Shown: piece after piece, positions 1 to 6,856 of the stretch
Layout: each line of letters starts with the position of its first letter
How positions within the stretch are numbered: the stretch's first letter is position 1
Origin: Flavobacteriales bacterium
GTDB taxonomy: Bacteria; Bacteroidota; Bacteroidia; Flavobacteriales_D; Sanyastnellaceae
Direction of reading: 5' to 3'
NCBI GenBank assembly: GCA_947464885.1
Contig: CANHYZ010000008.1
Coordinates: 1-17,571, forward strand
Length of the DNA: 17,571 nt
Position numbers and translations under genes: made by a program
The notes under the pieces: generated by a model
What the model was told of the DNA's origin: nothing
The model's database searches: none
Seen by the model: only the letters and a program-made list of their open reading frames with translations

Positions 1-2024
1 ACGTGCGTTACGCTATCGTGGGATCCGACGAATTCATCACCATTGCTACCACGCGTCCGGAAACGATTCTGGGTGATACCGCAGTTTGTGTAAACCCCAA
101 AGACGAACGCTACAAGCATCTGCATGGAAAGAAGGCCATTGTGCCCATGGTCAATCGCGAAGTACCCATCATTGCCGACGATTACGTGGAAATGGAGTTC
201 GGAACCGGTTGCTTGAAAGTAACTCCGGCTCACGATATGAATGACTTCATGCTCGGCGAAAAGCATGGGCTTGAGGTCATCAACATGATGAACGACAACG
301 GTACCATCAGCGAGGCAGGGCAACTCTACATTGGCATGGATCGCTTCGAAGTACGCACTAAAATTGCCGAAGACCTAACGGCTTCGGGTAATTTGGTGAA
401 AGCCGAAGACCTCATCAATAAAGTAGGCTTTAGCGAGCGCAGCGATGCCGTGGTTGAACCTCGTCTTTCATTGCAATGGTTCGTCGACATGAAAGAACTG
501 AGCAAACCGGCGCTCGACCATGTGATGAATGAAGACATCAAGTTCTTTCCTTCAAAATTCAAAAACAGTTATCGCAACTGGATGGAGAACATCAAAGACT
601 GGTGCATCTCGCGTCAGTTGTGGTGGGGGCATCGTATTCCGGCGTGGTATTCGGCCGATGGATCTTTTGTTGTTGCAAAAACACAAGAAGAGGCGATTAG
701 AGAATTTCAATCAAAAGGAATAGCAGCGGATGCTACATCCATTCGACAGGATGAGGATGTGCTGGACACCTGGTTCTCTTCGTGGCTTTGGCCGATCAGT
801 GTATTCGACGGCTTTTACAAAAAGGAAGAAATCGACTATTACTACCCTACCAATGATTTGGTAACCGCTCCGGAGATTATGTTTTTCTGGGTAGCACGTA
901 TGATTATCGCGGGCTACGAATACAAAGGCGACTTACCCTTCCGCAACGTTTACTACACAGGAATCGTTCGCGATAAACAAGGACGCAAAATGTCGAAGTC
1001 GCTCGGTAATTCTCCGGACCCCATCGATCTGATGAAGATTTACGGTGCCGATGGTGTGCGCGTGGGAATGCTACTCTCTTCACCGGCAGGTAATGATTTG
1101 CTTTTCGACGAATCACTCTGTGAGCAGGGGCGCAACTTCGCTAACAAAATCTGGAATGCATTTCGACTCGTCAATAGCTGGGAAAGTAAAGTACAACCCG
1201 ACGCAGCGCAAAGTCCTGCAGCAGCGGTAGCCGTGCGCTGGATGCAAAGTCGTTTCAATACGGTTTTGACTCAGTTAAACGATGACTATGAAAAGTTCCG
1301 CATCAACGAAGCCTTGATGAACACCTACAAGCTGGTGTGGGACGATTTCTGCGCGTGGTATCTGGAGATGGTCAAGCCGCCCTTTGGAAGCGCGATGGAT
1401 AAGACTACCTACGAAGCGTCAGTTGAAATCCTGGAAAACCTGTTGAAAGTACTTCATCCATTCATGCCGTTCTTGACGGAAGAAATTTGGCAGTTCCTGC
1501 GCCCTCGAGAAGAAGGAAAAGGCTCTATTTGTCTGGCTACTTGGCCCACTCCGGGCGCTATTGATGAGCAACTCACCAAACAGTTCGACACGTTCAGTGA
1601 AGTGGTGATCGGCGTGCGTAACATTCGCAAAGACAAGAATATTCCGAACAAGGAGAAGGTTAAACTATTGGTGAAAACAAGCGCTTCAGCCGACACGACC
1701 TTCGACGCTGTTGTCATGCATCTCTGCAACATCGAAAGCATCGAGTATGTTGACGACAAACCGGGCTCTTGCTACTCCTTCGTCATGACCGGTACTGAGT
1801 ATTTCGTGCCCTTCACAGCGAATGTCGATGTAGAAGCTGAGCGGGCTAAGATTCAGCAGGAGTTGACTTACTTGCAGGGTTTTTTGAAATCCGTGGAATC
1901 CAAACTGAACAATGAACGGTTTGTGAGTAAGGCTCCGGCAGACGTGCTGGAAGTGGAACGAAAAAAACAAAGCGACACCTTGGCGAAAATCCACATGCTT
2001 GAAGAGCAACTGGCTTCTCTATAG
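1..2024 (+). CDS. valS: valine--tRNA ligase (ValRS), C-terminal part, 5' end outside window
   Basis: This cytoplasmic class I aminoacyl-tRNA synthetase attaches valine to tRNA-Val and edits mischarged threonine. The reading frame is open from the left edge (first full codon at 3, a GTG that is an internal Val), so about 200 N-terminal residues with the HIGH motif are missing. Visible, numbered from that codon: the CP1 editing domain (TTRPETILGDTAV at 17-29; FGTGCLKVTPAHD at 66-78), the WCISRQLWWGHRIPAWY segment at 200-216, DTWFSSWLWP at 255-264, and the KMSKS loop (GRKMSKSLGNSPDP) at 327-340. The anticodon-binding domain follows, and then a Glu/Lys-rich coiled coil at about 612-673, the C-terminal arm typical of ValRS. 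The frame is intact to the TAG stop. The coiled-coil arm and CP1 sequence favour ValRS over IleRS or LeuRS. The gene ends one base before the stop of the convergent kinase gene. Confidence 0.97.
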   Translation, partial: VRYAIVGSDEFITIATTRPETILGDTAVCVNPKDERYKHLHGKKAIVPMVNREVPIIADDYVEMEFGTGCLKVTPAHDMNDFMLGEKHGLEVINMMNDNGTISEAGQLYIGMDRFEVRTKIAEDLTASGNLVKAEDLINKVGFSERSDAVVEPRLSLQWFVDMKELSKPALDHVMNEDIKFFPSKFKNSYRNWMENIKDWCISRQLWWGHRIPAWYSADGSFVVAKTQEEAIREFQSKGIAADATSIRQDEDVLDTWFSSWLWPISVFDGFYKKEEIDYYYPTNDLVTAPEIMFFWVARMIIAGYEYKGDLPFRNVYYTGIVRDKQGRKMSKSLGNSPDPIDLMKIYGADGVRVGMLLSSPAGNDLLFDESLCEQGRNFANKIWNAFRLVNSWESKVQPDAAQSPAAAVAVRWMQSRFNTVLTQLNDDYEKFRINEALMNTYKLVWDDFCAWYLEMVKPPFGSAMDKTTYEASVEILENLLKVLHPFMPFLTEEIWQFLRPREEGKGSICLATWPTPGAIDEQLTKQFDTFSEVVIGVRNIRKDKNIPNKEKVKLLVKTSASADTTFDAVVMHLCNIESIEYVDDKPGSCYSFVMTGTEYFVPFTANVDVEAERAKIQQELTYLQGFLKSVESKLNNERFVSKAPADVLEVERKKQSDTLAKIHMLEEQLASL

Positions 2025-2025
2025 A

Positions 2026-3228
2026 CTATTTAAGAACGGAGAATCGAATGGTCAGCCCTTTTCCGGGGGCTGATTGAAGGCTTACATCACCGCCCATGCG
2101 GTAGACAAGCTTCTTCACAGTAGCAAGTCCAAGCCCATTGCCCTTTTGACCTTTACGATCATGCGGGGAAATAATGCTGAACAGTTGAAACAACTTGTGG
2201 TGCTGATTTTCCGGGATTCCCGGACCATTATCACTGACATCAAACAAGTAGTGACTCATCAATTCGTCAATGCGAATGGTCACCTGTGTTAAGTCCTTAT
2301 CACCATATTTCACAGCGTTGGATATGAGGTTGACCAATATTTGACAGACCGCCGAACCATTGCAGTTTAACTGTACGATAGAAGTTTCAAAATCGATAGC
2401 GAGTTGATCTTCCCCGGCAAACATTTGCATCAATTGATTCTTCAACGCCTCTAAGGGAAGCAATTCCTTTGGAACTTCGGTAGTGGCATCGAGTCGATAG
2501 TACTCCAATAAACCGGAAATCATCCCGGACAATTGAGCACTTGAGCCTTTAATAGCCGACATCATGCGTAAGCCGTCTTCCCTGAGTGCTTCCGAATGCG
2601 AATCCATCAATAGCTCTGTCAAGGTCGAAATACCATTCAGCGGTGATTTCAAATCATGTGCAGCAATGAATGCAAATTGCTCCAAATCGCGATTCTTCTC
2701 CTCGAGCTTTCGAAGCGATTGTTCCAAGGACATTTTGCTGCGCCTGAGTTCGAGAAGTGCCATCACCTGATCGCTCAACGCTTTCAATGCACTGAGCTGC
2801 CCTTCGGTTAGTTGCTTAGGTTGCTGATCGAGCACACACAGCGTCCCGAGCGCGTATCCTTCCTCATTGACCAATGGAATGCCCGCATAAAATACCAGGT
2901 TAGGGTCTCCTGTTACCAATGGATTATCGTGAAAGCGATTATCCAGTCGCGCATCTTCGACGATAAGCGGACTAGTTGCGAATTGAATAGCGTGTCCGCA
3001 GAATGCGTATTCACGCGGTGTTTCAGTCGCAGCGAGTCCCACACGTGACTTAAACCACTGCCTGTCCTCATCCAAAAGCGAAATAAGCGACATACTGCAG
3101 CCACAGATTTCCGAGGCAATGGCCGTAAGTTGATCATATTCCTTTTCTGAAATAGTATCCATAACCGCATAGGAATGCAGGGCCTGCAGGCGCTCGCCTT
3201 CATTGTGCGGTTTGTCGGGAATAATCAT
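2026..3228 (-). CDS. GAF-domain sensor histidine kinase, soluble
   Basis: This is a 400-residue two-component sensor kinase with no signal peptide or membrane segment, so it should sense a cytoplasmic cue. An N-terminal GAF domain spans about 25-160, including the FC(G)HAI, FYAGIPL and GTLCVLD motifs typical of small-ligand or redox GAF modules. A short coiled coil at about 163-186 leads to the HisKA domain, whose phospho-accepting His191 lies in HDLKSPLNGI. The HATPase domain has an N box (NLISNAVKYGD, 300-310), a G1 box (DNGPGIPE, 333-340) and a G2 box (GNGLGLA, 363-369). All catalytic boxes are intact. No response regulator or receiver domain lies nearby, so it is an orphan kinase and its partner and signal are unknown. 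It is transcribed separately from the upstream protease gene, since a terminator lies between them. The ATG start gives the expected pre-GAF lead-in. Cys42, Cys44 and Cys77 in the GAF domain could matter for ligand binding, but that is speculative. Confidence 0.93.
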   Translation of the reverse strand: MIIPDKPHNEGERLQALHSYAVMDTISEKEYDQLTAIASEICGCSMSLISLLDEDRQWFKSRVGLAATETPREYAFCGHAIQFATSPLIVEDARLDNRFHDNPLVTGDPNLVFYAGIPLVNEEGYALGTLCVLDQQPKQLTEGQLSALKALSDQVMALLELRRSKMSLEQSLRKLEEKNRDLEQFAFIAAHDLKSPLNGISTLTELLMDSHSEALREDGLRMMSAIKGSSAQLSGMISGLLEYYRLDATTEVPKELLPLEALKNQLMQMFAGEDQLAIDFETSIVQLNCNGSAVCQILVNLISNAVKYGDKDLTQVTIRIDELMSHYLFDVSDNGPGIPENQHHKLFQLFSIISPHDRKGQKGNGLGLATVKKLVYRMGGDVSLQSAPGKGLTIRFSVLK

Positions 3229-3288
3229 TCTTGAGAAACAAATCGTGATTCATTCGTAAAAGTAGGGCCACACCTCTAATAAATACGC

Positions 3289-3300
3289 TGATATATATCA
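3289..3300. promoter_or_regulatory. 12-bp perfect palindrome upstream of the histidine kinase gene
   Basis: TGATATATATCA is a perfect dyad centred about 67 bp upstream of the kinase start codon and just beyond the protease terminator. Its position suits an operator or part of the kinase promoter region. It is AT-rich, so chance occurrence is possible. No convincing TTG/TAnnTTTG promoter pair was found for the kinase; the nearest -7-like element on the minus strand is TACTTTTA at 3257-3264. Confidence 0.25.
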
Positions 3301-3306
3301 AAATTA

Positions 3307-3332
3307 AAAGGGCCGCGAACATGCGGCCCTTT
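3307..3332 (-). terminator. Rho-independent terminator of the M43 protease gene
   Basis: A perfect 10-bp stem (3307-3316 paired with 3323-3332, arms AAAGGGCCGC and GCGGCCCTTT) encloses a 6-nt loop. On the minus strand the stem is followed by TTTTAATTTT. It lies 21 bp past the protease stop codon, between two minus-strand genes, and so separates the protease transcript from the kinase gene. Confidence 0.88.
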
Positions 3333-3353
3333 CTAAAATTCATTGAAAATTCT

Positions 3354-6095
3354 TTAGTCTACCATCAATTTCAAGGAACGCGTGTGAGACGCGGATGAAA
3401 TATTGATGAAGTACGCACCCTTGGCCAATGAAGCAGTATCAATAGTCAGTTTCTGCTTACCGGGGTTACCCATTCCGGCATTCCAAGTTTGTATAATTCT
3501 GCCACTCACATCGGTAAGATGAATTTCCAACTTCGAAGCATTGCGGTTGGTGTAGGTTAATGTTGCTGATTCATTCGCCGGGTTTGGATAAACAGTAGCG
3601 CCATAGAAATCCGCATCCTGCTCTGCAATGCTAACAGTGCCTGTCATATTGATATCATCGATATACAAGTTGTTCGGATACTCCCCTGCACGGAAAGCAA
3701 ACATCATGCGGAATCCGGATCTCAAATAAGTCGATGGAATATCAAACGACTCCTCTCTCCAATCGGCAGCGCCACCGGGAACAAATGGGATACTCACGCT
3801 GCCTGCAGTTACTAAATCATAACCCTCGAGGCTTACACGTGGTGTCGCTGACCATGACTGACCGCAGTTGTTTGAAATATAAACTTCAAACACGTCAGTA
3901 ATACCGGCCAAGTCCGTGCTTTGAGTAGCGTAGGCATACTTGAAGGTCACGGTTGCATCATCAACGTTTGAAAGATCCATAGAAGGAGTTACCAGTTCGT
4001 CAATATCGTAGCCACCTTCGTCAATATTCGTAACGTCCATTTCAATGGCATTCAGCACAACGCTGGTGTTATTCGAGTAACCCGCAGACGAAATTTGACG
4101 CCATGTAGACATATTGTTGTCGTGGTTTACAGGAACATAGTGATAGTAGAAATTCGCCGGTGAATCAAAACCTTCTTGAATGAGTGGGCCACCGGTTTCA
4201 GACCAAATCGGAGCGATGACAACACACTCCTCGATAGTCTTTGTAGTGCTACCCTGAGCATTTAAAACCGTCAAGGTAATTGTCTTTCTTCCTTCGCTGT
4301 TGAAGGAAACCGACGGGTTTTGAGCAGTGCTCGTGGCCGGATTACCGTCTTGGAAAGTCCACAGGTAGCTATCAACCTCACCATTGGTTGAATTGTCGCG
4401 GAAATCGATATCCTCGTCAACACAAGCAAACTTTGTCACCGCATAAAAATCAGCATTCGGAGCACAAGTCAATGCGTTGTCATCAGTACCGGTCAGCGCT
4501 CTGTTAGTCAAAGAAGCGAGATTACTGCGATTTGAAATACCTGACGAAAGTGCTAAACGCATGCGGTCTTTCTGTCCATTGGTGAACATGTGTGAGCAGT
4601 AAGAATAATCCATGTAATTCTGAACATTTTCAACTACGCCATAGGTTCCAAGCAATTCCACGTTATCAATACCGAATGAACCCGTCGGATCTTCCGCATT
4701 AAAGGCGTAGATACGGAAGGTTATCGGACCGATCAAGTTGCTGAATGTCGCACCGCTCATGGTAGCCTTTACTCCAGTCACTGCAACTGTAGAGTCAGCA
4801 GTGAAGAAAAAGGTGTTCACCGGATTAGGAGCTGTTAGCACAGACAACTGCGGATTGGCAGGCGTTACAGCTGCAGGTAGGTTTGCAGCAAAATTGTTGG
4901 CACTAGAGCGGATAACGAACGAACGCGGTCCGTTTGCTGTGCGATCTACGTTGAAACGCACTTCGGTGAGCGACATAGCGCTACCCGGACGAGGAGTAAC
5001 TGTGAACTCGTAGTAATCAGCTGTGCTCAATGCACCGGTCATTTCACCAAATGAAGTTGCACCATTGGTTGCGCCTTCAGACCAACCGCTGAATGAGAAT
5101 TTACCGTTAGCGTTAGGGTTAATTGACACTCCGCTAGCAGAGAAGTGGCTCATTTGAAGACGGGTAAAGTTTTCCTCTTCCAACAATGGCACCGGAGGCG
5201 TTGTAGGGTCGGTTGTGCCACCAATTCCTGCGCTCATTCCTGCGAAATCATATAGTACGTCTGTGATGGCTGTGCTGCTGCACGAAAAATCTTTGACGTT
5301 TTGACAATTGTTACTTCCTTCGGTAACCGGTGTGTCATTGACTCCGTCGTCCCCACACTCAACACCGGGCTCATTCGTACTTCCCCATGGATGCGCAAGG
5401 TCAAGGTAGTGACCAACTTCGTGAGTTAGCGCGCGAGAATTTGTTTCCGAGCCAGTTCCGATGCTCCCGATATAATTATGACGAATAATGACCCCATCCG
5501 CCAAGGCTGATTGGCCATCTATAACCGAAGAAGGATATTGGCTGTATCCGGCTACACCGTTCTCCATGTTTGCCACGGTCCACACGTTCAGGTAACGCTC
5601 GCGAGGCCATTGGTTCAGCTTGGAGCCGTTATCACCCACATAGGTTTCAATGGTGCGAATGCGTTCAATTCCATTGGTGCAGTTACCCAAAAAGTCTTTG
5701 GTCGCCAGGCGAAACTCAAGCTTCACGTTGGCAATAATGGTATCAAAACCGCTTACCACTTGAATAGTGTCTGCATTCAACCGATTGTAGTCACGGTTGA
5801 GGATTTCCATCTGATTGAGGATTTGTGCGTCCGAAATGTTCTCCGTTCCGTCCATATGCAGAATATGGAATACTACAGGAACAACAAGAACCGCTTCGGG
5901 TTCACCATTGCGGTTGGTGCGCCATTCAACCATTTCTTCCTGCATCAGTCTCTCATGATTGTCTTGAGCCTGAACCAGGAAAGGATTGCGGGAGCGAGCA
6001 CGGTTGTTCATAATGTCCGTACCACAACGATACTGTGCCATTGCGGACAATGCTGTGATTAAACCTAAACCAAGCGTAAGTATGCTTTTTCTCAT
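3354..6095 (-). CDS. secreted M43 (pappalysin-type) zinc metalloprotease with PKD domain and T9SS sorting domain
   Basis: This 913-residue exported endopeptidase has a signal peptide at 1-20 (cut near AMA/Q). The M43 catalytic domain starts at about 21. The zinc motif HEVGHYLDLAH is at 225-235, with ligands His225, His229 and His235 and catalytic Glu226, followed by CGDDGVNDTP at 247-256. The Met-turn (VQNYMDYSYC, Met495) comes only at 491-500 because a beta-rich segment at about 284-487 is inserted between the two. This segment (FSGW, YYEFTV, NGPRSFVIRSS) resembles choice-of-anchor or jelly-roll modules. Then come a PKD domain (about 545-625), a second jelly-roll or MAM-like module (about 635-818) and a type A T9SS C-terminal sorting domain (about 830-913, VYPNPANES to KGAYFINIS). 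The protein should cross the outer membrane by T9SS and be released or anchored at the surface. It has its own promoter and terminator. M43 assignment is firm; substrate is unknown. Confidence 0.95.
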   Translation of the reverse strand: MRKSILTLGLGLITALSAMAQYRCGTDIMNNRARSRNPFLVQAQDNHERLMQEEMVEWRTNRNGEPEAVLVVPVVFHILHMDGTENISDAQILNQMEILNRDYNRLNADTIQVVSGFDTIIANVKLEFRLATKDFLGNCTNGIERIRTIETYVGDNGSKLNQWPRERYLNVWTVANMENGVAGYSQYPSSVIDGQSALADGVIIRHNYIGSIGTGSETNSRALTHEVGHYLDLAHPWGSTNEPGVECGDDGVNDTPVTEGSNNCQNVKDFSCSSTAITDVLYDFAGMSAGIGGTTDPTTPPVPLLEEENFTRLQMSHFSASGVSINPNANGKFSFSGWSEGATNGATSFGEMTGALSTADYYEFTVTPRPGSAMSLTEVRFNVDRTANGPRSFVIRSSANNFAANLPAAVTPANPQLSVLTAPNPVNTFFFTADSTVAVTGVKATMSGATFSNLIGPITFRIYAFNAEDPTGSFGIDNVELLGTYGVVENVQNYMDYSYCSHMFTNGQKDRMRLALSSGISNRSNLASLTNRALTGTDDNALTCAPNADFYAVTKFACVDEDIDFRDNSTNGEVDSYLWTFQDGNPATSTAQNPSVSFNSEGRKTITLTVLNAQGSTTKTIEECVVIAPIWSETGGPLIQEGFDSPANFYYHYVPVNHDNNMSTWRQISSAGYSNNTSVVLNAIEMDVTNIDEGGYDIDELVTPSMDLSNVDDATVTFKYAYATQSTDLAGITDVFEVYISNNCGQSWSATPRVSLEGYDLVTAGSVSIPFVPGGAADWREESFDIPSTYLRSGFRMMFAFRAGEYPNNLYIDDINMTGTVSIAEQDADFYGATVYPNPANESATLTYTNRNASKLEIHLTDVSGRIIQTWNAGMGNPGKQKLTIDTASLAKGAYFINISSASHTRSLKLMVD

Positions 6096-6119
6096 GTCAA
6101 TTCTGAAATTTAGAAGTCA

Positions 6120-6148
6120 CAAATATAAACGCGATGTGAAATGCGCAA
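6120..6148 (-). promoter_or_regulatory. Bacteroidota-type promoter of the M43 protease gene
   Basis: On the minus strand TTG (6146-6148), an 18-bp spacer and TATATTTG (6120-6127) match the Bacteroidota sigma-70 consensus TTG / TAnnTTTG exactly. Transcription would begin near 6114, giving a leader of about 18 nt before the ATG at 6095. Confidence 0.75.
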
Positions 6149-6228
6149 AATTTAGTTCGGCATTGAAAATCAGCGTCTCTCTAAATACAGTCCTTTGAAT
6201 TTATCCCCTACTGAAAGATTCCGGGTCG

Positions 6229-6261
6229 TTTGTTAAAATTCCAAAGCAAGGTGCATCTTTG
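6229..6261 (+). promoter_or_regulatory. possible promoter of the membrane protein / TonB receptor unit
   Basis: TTTG (6229-6232), 21 bp and CATCTTTG (6254-6261) resemble the Bacteroidota -33/-7 elements with one mismatch in the -7 box. If real, the transcript would start at or very near the ATG at 6268, leaving almost no leader. Weak call. Confidence 0.3.
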
Positions 6262-6267
6262 TCGGCT

Positions 6268-6783
6268 ATGAGAAGGCTACCGGTCGCCATCCTGCTAATC
6301 ACACTGATTTTCCTCCAATTGGGTGGCATGTGGATGATATACACCACAGCGATTGTGATGCACCGGCAACAGAAAGCGCTTCGACTCGGTGATGTATCCA
6401 ACAGAATAGAGCTAACCCTTGACGCTTCAACTTACACAGCCTGCCATATTGAGGAAAATGAAATCTGTTACCGAGGCATGCACTATGACGTCCTAAGCAT
6501 CTCCCTCTCAAATGAAGTGGTTCGCGTGCTAGCAGTTCCTGACCCGGCTGAGAATAAACTACATCGTACTCTTGAGAATATTCGCCATCAAAGCACTGGA
6601 TGGTCAGCGCTGGCTCACTTGGCAACCGCTTTTAGCCAATCCATTTACATACCCTCAACGCCAATTGAACTAGAGCTCTCCCCCCAAGGTATCGAGGGGC
6701 TCTTGGTATTTCCTCAAGTTGGTAGCACCCTCTGTCGGCCGTATTTCCCCGAGCACACCCACCCTCCTTGTTGTCGCGTTTGA
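6268..6783 (+). CDS. membrane-anchored periplasmic protein paired with TonB receptor, unknown function
   Basis: This 171-residue protein has one N-terminal transmembrane segment (about 5-29, after MRRLP) and a polar remainder of about 140 residues that probably faces the periplasm. I chose ATG 6268 over the in-frame TTG three codons upstream because it leaves a normal Arg-positive start before the hydrophobic stretch. Recognisable pieces are CHIEENEICYRGMHYDV at about 56-72, PDPAENKL at about 91-98, and a Cys/His-rich tail (CRPYFPEHTHPPCCRV). From memory, short Bacteroidota proteins with a 'YxGxxYDV' segment and a proline-rich C-terminal motif occur upstream of TonB-dependent receptors; I cannot verify that here. 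The receptor gene follows on the same strand after 73 bp without a visible terminator, suggesting co-transcription. The His/Cys tail could bind metal, or the Cys residues could form disulfides; both are inference. The function is unassigned. Confidence 0.72.
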   Translation: MRRLPVAILLITLIFLQLGGMWMIYTTAIVMHRQQKALRLGDVSNRIELTLDASTYTACHIEENEICYRGMHYDVLSISLSNEVVRVLAVPDPAENKLHRTLENIRHQSTGWSALAHLATAFSQSIYIPSTPIELELSPQGIEGLLVFPQVGSTLCRPYFPEHTHPPCCRV

Positions 6784-6856
6784 TTCAACGGTCATCTTTC
6801 GGTTCGATACATCGACCGGAGCTCATCCGATTTCAACATTCAAACGCAATAATCAC

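Noticed and set aside
5511..6062. 183-codon open frame on the plus strand opposite the M43 protease
   Set aside because: It lies wholly inside the signal peptide and catalytic region of a clearly coding gene, and its translation has no domain pattern; it is a reverse-strand shadow.
6800..6818. Bulged inverted repeat (CGGTTCGAT / ATCGACCG) before the TonB receptor
   Set aside because: Only a 2-nt loop and a bulge, no T run; too weak to call an operator or terminator.
6719..6856. In-frame upstream extension of the TonB receptor from a GTG at 6719
   Set aside because: It overlaps the end of the 171-residue gene and would bury the signal peptide that begins at the ATG at 6857.
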